From Candidatus Kuenenia stuttgartensis (GTDB lineage Bacteria; Planctomycetota; Planctomycetia; Pirellulales; UBA1268): a DNA stretch of 38,947 nt. The notes under the pieces are model-generated. The model was not told the DNA's origin. It worked only from the letters and a program-made list of their open reading frames with translations, and ran no database searches. Position numbers and translations under genes: made by a program. The stretch is taken from positions 1 through 38,947 of the forward strand of contig CAMBSN010000020.1 in assembly GCA_945870505.1 (NCBI GenBank). Direction: 5' to 3'. How positions within the stretch are numbered: position 1 is the first letter of the stretch; every line of letters begins with the position of its first letter. Shown piece after piece: positions 16,898-26,525 of the stretch.

Positions 16898-17955
16898 TCG
16901 CCGTCCGTGGGCTCGACCCCGTCGGCATCGGCCGGCAGGTGGAGTTGCTTGCCCGCGGGCGAGCAGCCGATGGCAGGAATGTGCATGTCGCGATCACGTC
17001 GGCCGGCGGGAGCTTGGCGGCGCGGCTCCGCGACGCGGGGCTACCGGTGCATGCAATCGGCCGGCGACCCGTGCCCGACGTGGCCGCGATGGTGCGGCTC
17101 GTCGGCCTGGTGCGCCGACTTGGTGTGGGCACGCTCGTCTCGTTCGGTAGGCGGCAGGCGTCCATGGCCGCCGTGGCCCGGCTCTCCGCGCCAGGCCTTC
17201 GCACGGTGGCCCACGTGGCGATGCCGCCGCGTGGCGGCATGCTCGACCGTGGGCTGCGCCGCAGCGATCGCGTCGTGGCCACATCTGACATCGTGGCCGA
17301 GGCATGCCGGCAACGCGGCGTCGCCGCCGGCCGGATCTTGACCGTGCCCCCCGGCATCCAGGCGGACGAAGGGACGGGGGCCTCCCGCGAGGCGATCGCC
17401 GCGCGGCTCGGCCTCGATCCCGACTGCACCTGGACGCTGTCCGTGATGCCGCTGGTGGCGCAATCCCGCCTCGAGCAGCTCGTGTGGGGTATCGACCAGT
17501 TGGGCGTGGTTCGCAAGGGCATGCAGCACGTGCTCGTCGGCGGCGGCCCGCAGTTCCGCAGGCTCTGGCGGCGGGCTCGAGTACAGCAACTGGCCGAGCG
17601 GCTGTTCGTGATGCCGCACTGCGATCTGCTGCCCGATCTGCTTGGCCAGGTGAGCTACGTCTGGCAGTCGGGCGCGACGGCCTGCGGTGGCGTGATCCTC
17701 GATGCGATGGCGCGGGGAGTGCCGGCCGTGGCGGTGGCGAGCGACCCGGCCCGGCAGCTGGTGGTGAGCGGCGAGACGGGCTGGATCGTGCCGCCGCTGC
17801 CCGAGAGCGAGTTTCCGCGGCGGGCGTTCAACCTGCTTGAGAAGCCCGACGAGGCGGCCCGGTTTGGTGCCGCGGCGCGGGCGCGGGCGATTGAGTCGTT
17901 TCCGGTTGCGCGGATGATCGCGGGCTTCGCGGCGGCGATTGACGAGCTCGCCTGA
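16870..17955 (+). CDS. Glycosyltransferase family 4-like protein
   Basis: This 361-residue GT-B fold glycosyltransferase resembles family GT4. The N-terminal domain begins with a Rossmann-like ILIAVRGLDPVGIGRQVELL. The C-terminal nucleotide-sugar domain has VLVGGGPQFRRL, MPHCDLLPDLL and GGVILDAMARGVPAVAVASD. The usual EX7E catalytic pair (E-G-F-G...E-A-M) appears here as T-A-C-G...D-A-M, so neither Glu is conserved. The start at 16870 lies inside hpt (28-bp overlap), and no clearly better later start is seen. It may act on envelope glycans, but donor and acceptor are unknown. Confidence 0.8.
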   Translation: MHRARQPILIAVRGLDPVGIGRQVELLARGRAADGRNVHVAITSAGGSLAARLRDAGLPVHAIGRRPVPDVAAMVRLVGLVRRLGVGTLVSFGRRQASMAAVARLSAPGLRTVAHVAMPPRGGMLDRGLRRSDRVVATSDIVAEACRQRGVAAGRILTVPPGIQADEGTGASREAIAARLGLDPDCTWTLSVMPLVAQSRLEQLVWGIDQLGVVRKGMQHVLVGGGPQFRRLWRRARVQQLAERLFVMPHCDLLPDLLGQVSYVWQSGATACGGVILDAMARGVPAVAVASDPARQLVVSGETGWIVPPLPESEFPRRAFNLLEKPDEAARFGAAARARAIESFPVARMIAGFAAAIDELA

Positions 17956-19458
17956 TCAGGTGGCAGAGAGCGTGGTGCCCGGAGGCATGGCCCGGAGGTG
18001 GCCGTCTTCCGCCACAAGCACGCCGTTCTTGAACACCTTTGCCGGAATCGAAAACATTCGCGCCAGATCGCGGTCGGGGCGATACAGCGTGAGGTCGGCG
18101 TCGCCGCCCGGGCCGAGATGGCCCTTGTGTTTCAGGCCCGCGATCCGCGCCGGGGCGGCCCGCGTCACGATGCAGAGCTCCTGGAGCGAATACTCGCGGT
18201 CGAGATCCTTCAGCGGGCTCCGCTTCCGCACGGCCGGGTGGATGCGGTCGAAGGCGGCCCGACGGAAGGCGGCGTCACCTAACAGCGCCATCAGATGCGG
18301 GTAGGCGGTGAAGTGGGCGCCGTTGGGATGGTCGGTGGTGAGCGCGACCCGCCAGGGATCACTCGCCGAGAGAAACCACTCCAGGCCGATCGCCCACTGC
18401 CAGGCATGGATCAGGCTCTTTTCCTTGTAGGCGATCGGCAGCACGCCGCAGCCCCCGGAGAGGTGGAGATCGTGCGCGACCCAGGGCACGCCCGTGGCGT
18501 GGGCGAGGTGCTCGGCGGCGGCCGAATCACCCGTCATCGCCACCGTGTCGCCAAACAGGATCTGGCCGACGTCGAGCGTGAGCGAGTCGTGGGCATTGAA
18601 GAACTCGACGAGCGGGGCCACGCCCGAGCCGAACGATCCCTCGTCGAGGTCGCCGCCGGAGTAGCTGTGGAACTGCACGTGGGCGAGATGGGCGCGCCGG
18701 CCGTCGAGCGACTGCATCGTCTCCAGGAGCGTCCGCCAGTTGCCCGGGAGGCCGAGGTTCGCCGTGTGCACGTGAAGCGGATGCGGCAGGCCAACCGCCT
18801 GCACGGCGTCGGCGAGCCGCTCCAGCAGGAGCCGGGGCGTGAGGTCATGGCCCGGAATCGCCGCGTCGAGGTCGTGGTGGTCGCCGCGGCCCTTCCGCCA
18901 GAACGCCGCGCCGCCGGGATTTGCGACCTTCACGGCCCAACCGCGGCCTGCAGTCACTGCAGCGGCCACGACCCGCTCGGTCTCGCGGGCGTCACTACGA
19001 GCGAGCGCGGCGAGGACCGCGGCGTCGTCGGCTGCGAGCAGGTAGATCCCCTTGTCGAGGATCGGCAGATCGGCGAGTTCGAGGTGGGCCATGGCAGCCG
19101 CGGCTGTGGCGATGGCGGCGTCGAAGACCGTGGTGTATCCGAGGGCGGCGTAGGCCGCGCCGGTGGCATGGATCGTGGGCACCGCCGCCGGCGCGGCTTC
19201 GCGGCGGGCGAGCTGTGGCGCGATCCGGCGGCCAAACCCGACTTTCGGCCCCGCGACGTGGCTGTGGAGATCGATGCCGCCCGGCATGACCACGAGGCCC
19301 GTACAGTCGATCCGATAAAAGCCGCGGGCATCGGCGGGCCGCGACACGATCGTGCCGCCTTCGACCCAGATGTCGTCGATGACGCCATTGCGGCCCGTGG
19401 CGGGATCGTGGATCGTGCCCTGTGCGAGCACGAGGCGGTCGGCCGTGGCGGGTGTCAT
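17956..19458 (-). CDS. fhcA: Formyltransferase/hydrolase complex subunit A (formylmethanofuran dehydrogenase subunit A-like)
   Basis: This is the amidohydrolase subunit of FhcABCD, which hydrolyses the formyl-methanofuran-type intermediate to formate. The 500-residue protein has the metal-binding HxH in MPGGIDLHSHVAG (His65, His67). It also has GFGRRIAPQL, LHVHTANLGLPGNW, LAHVQFHSYSGGD and the family-specific LTTDHPNGAHFTAYP, and ends with the amidohydrolase tail GGDADLTLYRPD. The ATG at 19456-19458 overlaps the fhcB stop by 4 bp (ATGA), so it is translationally coupled to fhcB. The 85 in-frame residues upstream are an artefact lying within fhcB. fhcC is about 16 kb away. Confidence 0.93.
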   Translation of the reverse strand: MTPATADRLVLAQGTIHDPATGRNGVIDDIWVEGGTIVSRPADARGFYRIDCTGLVVMPGGIDLHSHVAGPKVGFGRRIAPQLARREAAPAAVPTIHATGAAYAALGYTTVFDAAIATAAAAMAHLELADLPILDKGIYLLAADDAAVLAALARSDARETERVVAAAVTAGRGWAVKVANPGGAAFWRKGRGDHHDLDAAIPGHDLTPRLLLERLADAVQAVGLPHPLHVHTANLGLPGNWRTLLETMQSLDGRRAHLAHVQFHSYSGGDLDEGSFGSGVAPLVEFFNAHDSLTLDVGQILFGDTVAMTGDSAAAEHLAHATGVPWVAHDLHLSGGCGVLPIAYKEKSLIHAWQWAIGLEWFLSASDPWRVALTTDHPNGAHFTAYPHLMALLGDAAFRRAAFDRIHPAVRKRSPLKDLDREYSLQELCIVTRAAPARIAGLKHKGHLGPGGDADLTLYRPDRDLARMFSIPAKVFKNGVLVAEDGHLRAMPPGTTLSAT

Positions 19459-20405
19459 GCGGTCGCTCCCGACGCGGCGATGCGGGCTGCGAGCGACCGC
19501 AGCGCTGATGCGTCGGCCGCAAGCCGCACGACGGACACGGCTCCGGCGGCCCGGTCGATCGCCGCCGCTACTTTGGCGGTGGCCTCGCCCACGACAACCA
19601 CGCAGTCCACCTCGCGGCGGTCGAGCAGCCGCACGGCATCGGCCTCGGCAGGGAGAAAGCGGCCTCCGTAGCGGTCGGCCCGCTCGATCGCCCCGGCCGC
19701 GCCATACCGCCACGTGCAGGCGGCCACCGCGGCATCGTCTCGATCGCCGAGCGGCACTTCGAAGGCAGGTTTTTCATGCGCCACCGCCCGCACGAGCGAT
19801 GCGGTGCTCCAGGCTGCGAGTCCCACGTCGTCGGCCGACCAGTCGGTGACGATCGCCACCGTGCGTGCGGCGGCCATGGCGGCTGCGATCTCCCGTGCCG
19901 CGGCGAGCGCCGCCAGACCGCACGCGTCCCCGTCGATGGCGATATCGCGGATCACGGCCTCAACGAGTCGGGCGAGATCGACGGCAGCAGCGGTGGCGAT
20001 ACCACAGTGGTGGTGATGGGGGCCGTTCATGTGCCCGTCGGCTGGGCCGACGGCGAGCGTGTGTCGCGGCATGCCGTTGACCGGCGGCGCGACGAATCGC
20101 TCGATGAATCCCGGTGCCGACCGCTCGGGATCGCAGAACCAGAGGATCGCGAGATCGGCGCGGTCGCGGAGTTCCTCCGGTGCCGCCGTCACCCCGCCGA
20201 TCCTGGCGAGGATGGGCCCCGAGACGCGGGCTGTTTCTGGCGATCCTGGATCGATCGCCGCTCCCGCCGCCTCGGCGAGGTCGCAGGCTGCCACGGCGAC
20301 CGCGGCATCCGCGGCGAACAGCCCGGTGAGGAGCGTGTGGCGGGCCGTTGTGATCGCCTCCACGGCGCGGGTGGGGGCGTCGGCGGCTGGCGGAGAGACT
20401 GTCAT
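19455..20405 (-). CDS. fhcB: Formyltransferase/hydrolase complex subunit B (formylmethanofuran dehydrogenase subunit B-like)
   Basis: This is the B subunit of the bacterial Fhc complex. The 316-residue protein is short compared with archaeal FwdB/FmdB (about 430 residues). It lacks the N-terminal Cys cluster for a [4Fe-4S] centre and the metal-ligating Cys/Sec region. This agrees with bacterial Fhc, which hydrolyses rather than reduces. Visible blocks include SGPILARIGGVTAAPEELR, ADLAILWFCDPERSAPGF, GPADGHMNGPHHHHCG and VDCVVVVGEAT. It begins 30 bp after the DUF1552 stop and is coupled to fhcA by an ATGA overlap. Ala-rich composition makes the middle hard to assign in detail, but the order next to fhcA is decisive. 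Confidence 0.87.
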   Translation of the reverse strand: MTVSPPAADAPTRAVEAITTARHTLLTGLFAADAAVAVAACDLAEAAGAAIDPGSPETARVSGPILARIGGVTAAPEELRDRADLAILWFCDPERSAPGFIERFVAPPVNGMPRHTLAVGPADGHMNGPHHHHCGIATAAAVDLARLVEAVIRDIAIDGDACGLAALAAAREIAAAMAAARTVAIVTDWSADDVGLAAWSTASLVRAVAHEKPAFEVPLGDRDDAAVAACTWRYGAAGAIERADRYGGRFLPAEADAVRLLDRREVDCVVVVGEATAKVAAAIDRAAGAVSVVRLAADASALRSLAARIAASGATA

Positions 20406-20435
20406 GCCCCGGGCAGCATGATGGCTGCCCGTCGG

Positions 20436-21764
20436 TCAGGCAAGGCCCGTCAGTGGGCCCTCGCCGCAGTGGTCGGGGTTGCCGAACCGCACCAGGCTGG
20501 TGTGACCCATCGCGTGGGCGAGCGTGATCAGGAAGCGGTTGTGCGGCACACCCGGAAACTCGAGGCCGCGGCCGGTGGTGAACCCGAGGCCACCGCCGAC
20601 GAGCACCCAGGGAATGTCGTCGCGGGAATGGGAGTTGCCCTCGCCGAGTTCGTTCGTCCAGACGATCGTCGTATGGTCGAGGAGCGAGCCGTCGCCCCCA
20701 GGTTCGGGCGTCTCGGCGAGCCGCTTCGCGAGGTGAGCGACTTCGCCCGCGTACCAGGCGTTGATCTTCGTGAGCTTCTCCTGCGCCGCCTCATTGGAGT
20801 TGGGCTCGTGGGAGAGTTCGTGCTGGCCCTCGTCGACACCGAGCCAGGTCATGTGGGGCTGCCCGACGGAGTTGGTGTATTGCAGCGTGGCGACCCGGGT
20901 GAAGTCGGCGGAGAGCGCCGAAACCAGGAGTTCGATCTGCATTCGGCTGATCCGCGGCATCTGGTCGTTCTGCTCGATCACACCCTGCTCGAGTGCGGGC
21001 ACGGGGTGTGCGACGGTGGAGCGCTGGTCGGCGAGGTCGCGCTCCAGGCCGCGGACGAGCGCCGCGTGCTCCTCGAGAATCCGCCGATCCTCGGCGGGCA
21101 GCGCGGCGGTGACGCGGGCCAGATCCTCGCAGACCTCGTCGAGCACGCTCCGCATGCTCTCGCGGTCTCTCGTTTCGCCATAGAGTTTCGCGAACATCTG
21201 ATAGGGATCGTCGATTGGCGCCACGGGCTTGTTGGGGCCGGCGTAGACCATCCGCGTCCAGGTATCGGCCTTGTTGGGCACGAGAACGCCGAACTCGAGC
21301 GAGCCAAAGCGCGTGGCCAATCCGGGGTTCGCCTGCAGGTGGTGCTTGATCTCCTGGTCGATCGAAATGCCGCTCGCCCAGCCGGCCGGCGTATCGCTGC
21401 CCCCCTGTACGTTGCCAGGGAGGAGTTCGATGCCGGTGAGCAGGCATCCCATGCCCCGCATGTGGCCATCGCCATCGCCCGTGACCTTGTTGTTGATCCC
21501 CTTGAGCGTCAGGAGCCGGTCCTTGAAGGGAGTGAAGGCGGCGAGGATCGGCGGCAGGTCGCGGTTGCCGAAAGCGCCCGACTCGGCCGGCCAGAAGTTC
21601 TTCTTCACCACGCCATCCGGGCTGAACACGACCACCAGCCGCTGCTTCGGCACCGCCGTCGCCGCGGCCAGGCTCGGCAGGTTGCCGAGGAAGGGCAGCA
21701 CCGCCGACCCGACGCCGAGACGTCGCAGCAGATTGCGGCGCGAAATCGTGCCGGGCAGGGTCAC
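20436..21764 (-). CDS. DUF1552 protein, Tat-exported
   Basis: This 442-residue member of the DUF1552 family is common in planctomycetes and is nearly always paired with a DUF1592-type cytochrome. The N terminus carries a twin-arginine signal ([14 protein letters not shown]). The body has [28 protein letters not shown], the [18 protein letters not shown] region and [19 protein letters not shown] at the end. The fold is thought to be alkaline-phosphatase or sulfatase-like; the activity is unknown. The start codon is GTG (21762-21764), overlapping the upstream stop by 4 bp, which indicates coupling. fhcB starts 30 bp downstream. Confidence 0.88.
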   Translation of the reverse strand: MTLPGTISRRNLLRRLGVGSAVLPFLGNLPSLAAATAVPKQRLVVVFSPDGVVKKNFWPAESGAFGNRDLPPILAAFTPFKDRLLTLKGINNKVTGDGDGHMRGMGCLLTGIELLPGNVQGGSDTPAGWASGISIDQEIKHHLQANPGLATRFGSLEFGVLVPNKADTWTRMVYAGPNKPVAPIDDPYQMFAKLYGETRDRESMRSVLDEVCEDLARVTAALPAEDRRILEEHAALVRGLERDLADQRSTVAHPVPALEQGVIEQNDQMPRISRMQIELLVSALSADFTRVATLQYTNSVGQPHMTWLGVDEGQHELSHEPNSNEAAQEKLTKINAWYAGEVAHLAKRLAETPEPGGDGSLLDHTTIVWTNELGEGNSHSRDDIPWVLVGGGLGFTTGRGLEFPGVPHNRFLITLAHAMGHTSLVRFGNPDHCGEGPLTGLA

Positions 21765-24109
21765 GGGGTGGGCTCTGGGGTGGGCGTGGAGGCGACGTCG
21801 AGCCGCGGCGGCACCGCCGCCACCTCCATGATATCGACCAGCAGGCGGCGGATGTCGAACCCCGACGCTGCGAACGACCTCGTGAGCCCTTCGAGCGTAT
21901 CGGTGCCCCAGGCCCGCACCGGCTGCTTCACCAAGGCGTGGAACAACGCCTGGACGAAGGCCTCCTGCGCGTCGTGGCTAGTGGCCACGTAGGCTCCGAG
22001 TTCGCGTCCGCCACGGAACGTGGCGGACGGACCTGTGCGGGGCTGGTAGGAGCCCGAGGCGTCGATCGCCCTCTCGTCCTCGGCCGATCGTTCGGTGGTG
22101 CGGTACCGACCGATCTCGTCGAACTCCTCGAGCGCGAAGCCGAGTGGATTGATCAGCGTATGACAGGTCTGGCAGGCCACGCCGCTCGTCTGCAGTGCGA
22201 CCCGCTCTCGGGTGGTGAGGTCGGGATGGTGCTCCGGTGGCAGCGGCGCGATCGCCTCCTGTGGAGGCCGCAAGGTGTTGCCCAGCACGCTGCGGGCCAG
22301 GAACACGCCACGGTGGATCGGCGACGTGGAGGCGGGGTACGACAGCACGCTCATCAGATACGGATGCGAGAGCACGCCGCCCCGCCGGCCGTCTTCGAGA
22401 CGGACGCGGCTGAAGCCCGCGTCTGCGGGCAGCGTCGCGCCGTAGAGCGGCGCCAGCCTGCCGTTGACGGGCAGTTTGTCGTCGGTGAACAGGCGGCGAA
22501 AGTCTCCGCCACCCCAGACCGTGTCGTCGAGAAACAGTTCGAGGCTCGTCCGCAGGTCGGCCGCCACCTCCGCCGTGAACTCGGGATGGCGAGAGAGATC
22601 CTTGGCGAGCTCGGGCCCAAGATCGACACGCAGCCACGAAAAGAGGAAGTCGCGGACTTTGGCCCGAGTCCGCCGGTCCTGCACCATCCGCTCCGCCTGG
22701 CTGCGGATCTGGGCGGTGGTCACCAGTTCGCCTCGGGCCGCGGCCTCCCGCAGCGGCGCGTCGGGGATCGAGTCCCAGAGTCCGAACGACAGCCGCGCGG
22801 CCGCCGTGAAGGCGTCGTTGGCTCCCCCAGCTTCCCGAAAGAGAAACCGCGGCGAGCCAAGCGTCGCCAAGAGCGACCGGCGGAGGCCCGTGTTGAGATC
22901 GGGGACGTCGGTGAACGGTCGGTCGATGACGAGGGCCCGCAGGTCGTCGGTGAGCGGCCGCCGGAACGCCCGTTCCGCAAACAGTGCGGCGAACTCCCGC
23001 AGGCGTATCTCGCGATCCGGCGCGTCGCGTTTCACGTGAGCGAGTCGCTCAACGTGGCCGAGCACGTAGTCGGCGGTCTCGATCGCAGCCAAGGTCGTGG
23101 CCGCGAGCCACTCCTCCGACACGCTCGTGCCCCGCTCGTAGCCGATCGACCGATCGTCGGGCGGGAATGGCGTTGTGAGTATGAAGACCTGCGGGGTATC
23201 GCTCGGAATCAGCGCTCGTTCCGGCACGGTCTCAAGCGTGCCGTGGGGAGGCTTCCAGAGCAGCCGGATCGACGCCGGCGGTGCCTGTTCGGTCTCCTCT
23301 TTTTCAACCCCCTGGTTCGCCCTCCAGAACTCGAGCGTGAGGGGGTACGCCCGGCCGCCGAGCAGAAAGACGGCTGCCCGATACTCGGTGTCGCTTCCCG
23401 ACTTGACGGCGGCGTCGATCAACGTCGGCTCGTTCGGGCCGCCGTTCAGCTTGAGTTTCGCGGTCTGCTCGGTGCGGATCACAAACTCGTGCACGCCCGT
23501 TTCCGTTGGCACGATCGCCCCCGTCCAGCGGATGGAGAACCGTGTTGGATCGATCGTGCCTGCTGCTGGCCCGGCCGTGCCGAAGTCGAAGGCGATCGCC
23601 GGATCGTTCCGTTCGAAGACGAGTCCTTCGCGACGGTTGAAATCGCCGGTCTTGAAGTACTCCCCCTTCAGGCCTCGTGCCGCGTCGATGGCGGGCCCAT
23701 CTCCGCGGAAGCTACCGACGATGTCAGCCAGGGCGCTTCGATGCTGTCGCACGATGAGCCGGGAGAGTTCGACGCGCGCCGGCCGTTGGCGGTCGCGGGC
23801 GACGGGGGAATAGAAGGCGGTGTGGACGAACTCGGCGACGTGGCGGGCGGCCTCCGCCGTGACCCTTGAGGGATCGTCCTCGGGCATGGTTTCGTCGATG
23901 TAGGCGGCGAGTTGGTTGACGGAGCGTTCGCCGATGAGCGGGTCCGGCACGCCGGCTGTGCCGACGCCATTCTCGCCATGGCATCGCACGCAGTGTTCTC
24001 GGTAGATCGCGAGGCCCGGATGCTCCTCGGCCGGCGCGGATGCGACGCACGTCCAGCCGACCGCCAGGATGACAATGCTCGAGCAAAAACTGCGGCGAGG
24101 AGCGGGCAT
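21761..24109 (-). CDS. DUF1592/DUF1588/DUF1585 cytochrome c-type protein with PA14-like domain
   Basis: This secreted multidomain protein of 782 residues begins with an N-terminal signal (residues about 8-28). Next comes a cytochrome c (PSD-type) domain with haem motif CVRCH at residues 40-44. A PA14-like beta domain follows (around residues 135-270, with [30 protein letters not shown] and [11 protein letters not shown]). Then come the planctomycete block DUF1587/1595/1592 ([41 protein letters not shown]), DUF1588 with a second CxxCH ([19 protein letters not shown]), and DUF1585 at the end. It is probably periplasmic and redox active. The ATG at 24107-24109 is chosen because it gives the signal peptide. 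It overlaps the DUF1552 start by 4 bp. Confidence 0.88.
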   Translation of the reverse strand: MPAPRRSFCSSIVILAVGWTCVASAPAEEHPGLAIYREHCVRCHGENGVGTAGVPDPLIGERSVNQLAAYIDETMPEDDPSRVTAEAARHVAEFVHTAFYSPVARDRQRPARVELSRLIVRQHRSALADIVGSFRGDGPAIDAARGLKGEYFKTGDFNRREGLVFERNDPAIAFDFGTAGPAAGTIDPTRFSIRWTGAIVPTETGVHEFVIRTEQTAKLKLNGGPNEPTLIDAAVKSGSDTEYRAAVFLLGGRAYPLTLEFWRANQGVEKEETEQAPPASIRLLWKPPHGTLETVPERALIPSDTPQVFILTTPFPPDDRSIGYERGTSVSEEWLAATTLAAIETADYVLGHVERLAHVKRDAPDREIRLREFAALFAERAFRRPLTDDLRALVIDRPFTDVPDLNTGLRRSLLATLGSPRFLFREAGGANDAFTAAARLSFGLWDSIPDAPLREAAARGELVTTAQIRSQAERMVQDRRTRAKVRDFLFSWLRVDLGPELAKDLSRHPEFTAEVAADLRTSLELFLDDTVWGGGDFRRLFTDDKLPVNGRLAPLYGATLPADAGFSRVRLEDGRRGGVLSHPYLMSVLSYPASTSPIHRGVFLARSVLGNTLRPPQEAIAPLPPEHHPDLTTRERVALQTSGVACQTCHTLINPLGFALEEFDEIGRYRTTERSAEDERAIDASGSYQPRTGPSATFRGGRELGAYVATSHDAQEAFVQALFHALVKQPVRAWGTDTLEGLTRSFAASGFDIRRLLVDIMEVAAVPPRLDVASTPTPEPTP

Positions 24110-24152
24110 GATCGACGGGTGACAGGGAGTCCTGGTCTGGCACGGCGACGGA

Positions 24153-25166
24153 CTACGCCGGCCGTGCGAAGACGAGCCGGCCTGCCGAGGTCTGCAGGGT
24201 GCTGGTGACACTGGCACGGACCGTGCGGCCGATCTGGTCGCGGCCGTTCTCCACCACCACCATGGTGCCATCCTCGAGATAGCCGACCGCCTGATCGGGC
24301 TCCTCGCCCTGCTTGACGAGCCGCACGCTCACCGCGTCGCCCGCCACGAACGACGGCTTGAGTGCCGCGGCCACGTCGTTGACGTTGATCGCCGGCACGG
24401 TGCGGACGCCGGCGAGTTTGGCGGCGCTGAGCTCGACCGTGATGACGCGGCCGCCGAGTTCGCGGGCAAGATCGATCACGCGGGTCTCCGTCGAGAGTTC
24501 GTCGTGCGACTCCTGCCGTGGGCTGATCACGTCGATGTCGATCGCGTCGTTCTCCCGGAGTCGGGCCAGCACGTCGAGACCGCGGCGGCCCCTTGTCCTC
24601 TTCTGGCGGTCGCCTGACTCCGCCGCCACCTGAAGCTCGTCGAGCACGAACGACGGCACCACGAACCGGCTCTCGAACACGCCCGCCTCGGCGAGGTCAG
24701 CGATCCGGCCGTCCACGATCGCCGAGGAGTCGAGCACGTTGGGCCTGAGGCCGCGGACGTCGCGGGCGAACTCGACATACGGGATCAGGAACCGGAAGTC
24801 GTCACGGGTCTGCATGAGCAGGCTCGTACAGATGTAGCAGAGCACGGAGCCGACGATCAGCGGGAGCCAGGAGTGGAGCGGATCGTTCTGGCTCAGGGGC
24901 ATGACCGGCTGCAGCGCGAGCATCGTCACATAGGTGAGGAACACGCCGATCAGGAGGCCGAAGTAGATCGCCGTGATCGTGGTCAACTCTTTGCGGCGGA
25001 TCAGTCCGTCGAAGCCGATCACGGTGAGCGGCAGGGCGACCATGCCCGCAAGGATCGCCCACGGCACCCAGGTCGGCGACGCCTGCACCGCCGGGGAGTT
25101 GAAGATGAGCACGGCGATGCCCACCGACACCATCACGAAGATCGCGCGGAGGACGAGGAGTGCCAT
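24153..25166 (-). CDS. PIN-TRAM domain membrane protein (YacL-like)
   Basis: This 337-residue protein has four transmembrane helices (about residues 3-22, 33-53, 63-85, 100-118), a cytoplasmic PIN nuclease-fold domain (about 143-265) and a C-terminal TRAM domain (about 273-335, QAVGYLEDGTMVVVENGR and LQTSAGRLVFARP). This is the architecture of B. subtilis YacL. The PIN domain keeps Asp146 and Asp152 in VLDSSAIVDGRI. The later acidic positions that are usually Asp appear as Glu (E227 in STETRVIDLA, E245 in VITVELS). It lies 43 bp upstream of the DUF1592 gene on the same strand. The role is presumably RNA-linked, unproven. Confidence 0.88.
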   Translation of the reverse strand: MALLVLRAIFVMVSVGIAVLIFNSPAVQASPTWVPWAILAGMVALPLTVIGFDGLIRRKELTTITAIYFGLLIGVFLTYVTMLALQPVMPLSQNDPLHSWLPLIVGSVLCYICTSLLMQTRDDFRFLIPYVEFARDVRGLRPNVLDSSAIVDGRIADLAEAGVFESRFVVPSFVLDELQVAAESGDRQKRTRGRRGLDVLARLRENDAIDIDVISPRQESHDELSTETRVIDLARELGGRVITVELSAAKLAGVRTVPAINVNDVAAALKPSFVAGDAVSVRLVKQGEEPDQAVGYLEDGTMVVVENGRDQIGRTVRASVTSTLQTSAGRLVFARPA

Positions 25167-25361
25167 GATCGGAAGCCGTGCGGGACGAGAGGAGATCAGC
25201 CGCGAGACTGACGAATCTGAAGAAGTCTACCAACGACCCCCGGGGGGCGGCGCCGCCTGAGCCAAACCCGGCTCCGGGGCGGTGCGAGTGGCTCGCCAAC
25301 GGCAGGATAGCCGACGCTCGCCAGCCTCGCCCCGACCCCTGCGCCTGCCACGCGGTACGTG

Positions 25362-26525
25362 CTATCGAGAAGAGCCCGCCAGCCGCCGCTGATGGTCGAA
25401 CTCGAGGAACCGGTCGGTCATGCCGGCGATGTAATCGGCCACGCTGCGGCAAAGGCCAAGCGTTTCAGTGCGGTGGCGGTATCCCGCCGGCAGGTCGTCG
25501 GGATGGGCCGCGTACCACTCGAAGAGTTCGGTCAGTTTCCGCTGGGCCGGCACCCGCACCTCCAGCACCCGCCCGCTGCGGTAGACCCGCTCGAACAGGA
25601 ACCGCTCCAGTTGCCGCTTGCCGGCTGCGATATCGGGAGCATGGGCGACGATCCGGCGGCCGGGAACCCCGTCGCTGCCGCGATACACCTGCCGCACCTT
25701 GGCCACTGAGTCGATCCCCAAGGTGTCGATCGTGGATCTTGTCTCGCGGATCAACTCGGCCACCTGGTCATCGACCAGTTCGTGAAGGATCGCCCGGCGG
25801 GCGTCGGTGCCCGACAGTTTCCCGTGGCGGTTGGCAACGCGGGCAGCGGCATCGGCCACCAGCGGTAAAGCGGTGAGTTCCTCGAGCGTCACCAGGCCGA
25901 GTTCAACGGCGTCGTCGGCATCGTGGGTGTCGTAGGCGATCGAGTCGGCGGCATCGACCACCTGGGCCTCGAGGAGCGGCGCGGGCGCGGTGCCGTCTTT
26001 CTTACGCGTGGCCTGGGCGTCGAGCACCTCACGGGAGAGGTTGAGGCCCGGGAACTCGGGATAGCGGGTCTCCAGAAACTCCATGATCCGCAGCGCCTGC
26101 GCGTTGTGGTTGAAGCCCCCCTCATCGCGAAGCAGTTCGGCGAGCGTGTCTTCGCCGGCGTGGCCGAGCGGTGGATGGCCGATGTCATGGGCGAGCGCCA
26201 GCGTTTCGACAAGGTCTTCATTCAGGGCGAGCGCGCGGGCGAGGGTGCGGGCGATGCTCGTCACCTCGAGCGTGTGCGTGAGCCGGCTGCGGTGGTAGTC
26301 GCCGTGGTAGCCGGTGAAGACCTGCGTCTTGTGGGCAAGCCTCCGGAACGCGGCTGAGTGAACGATCCGGTCGCGGTCGCGCTGGTAGGGGCTGCGAAAC
26401 TGGTGCGGGGGCTCGGGATGGACGCGGCCCGCCGAATCGACGGCGTGCATCGCCCACGGGGCAAGCAGGAGGCTCTCTCGAGTCCGCCAGTCGGGCTGGC
26501 TCCAGCCGGAGGCATTCGCGGTCAC
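25362..26525 (-). CDS. dgt: Deoxyguanosinetriphosphate triphosphohydrolase-like protein
   Basis: This HD-domain dNTPase of the dGTPase family hydrolyses dNTP to the nucleoside plus triphosphate. The 387-residue protein shows RDRIVHSAAFRRLAHKTQVF (residues 51-70), the first metal His84 in THTLEVTSIAR, and the HD pair His113-Asp114 in LAHDIGHPPLGHAGE. VDAADSIAYDTHD supplies the last metal Asp. The family core lies between residues 40 and 370. The start is taken as the GTG at 26523-26525, which overlaps the upstream HIT stop as GTGA; no ATG in a sensible position precedes the core. It is coupled to the HIT gene, linking two nucleotide-hydrolysing proteins. Confidence 0.92.
   Translation of the reverse strand: MTANASGWSQPDWRTRESLLLAPWAMHAVDSAGRVHPEPPHQFRSPYQRDRDRIVHSAAFRRLAHKTQVFTGYHGDYHRSRLTHTLEVTSIARTLARALALNEDLVETLALAHDIGHPPLGHAGEDTLAELLRDEGGFNHNAQALRIMEFLETRYPEFPGLNLSREVLDAQATRKKDGTAPAPLLEAQVVDAADSIAYDTHDADDAVELGLVTLEELTALPLVADAAARVANRHGKLSGTDARRAILHELVDDQVAELIRETRSTIDTLGIDSVAKVRQVYRGSDGVPGRRIVAHAPDIAAGKRQLERFLFERVYRSGRVLEVRVPAQRKLTELFEWYAAHPDDLPAGYRHRTETLGLCRSVADYIAGMTDRFLEFDHQRRLAGSSR

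Noticed and set aside
19455..20405. fhcB as a molybdenum/tungsten formylmethanofuran dehydrogenase subunit with redox function
   Set aside because: The N-terminal Cys cluster and the metal-ligating Cys/Sec region of archaeal FwdB are missing, which fits the hydrolytic bacterial Fhc complex.
19776..21992. 738-codon plus-strand frame opposite fhcB and the DUF1552 gene
   Set aside because: No recognisable domain or start signal; the minus-strand genes have clear family motifs and coupling overlaps.
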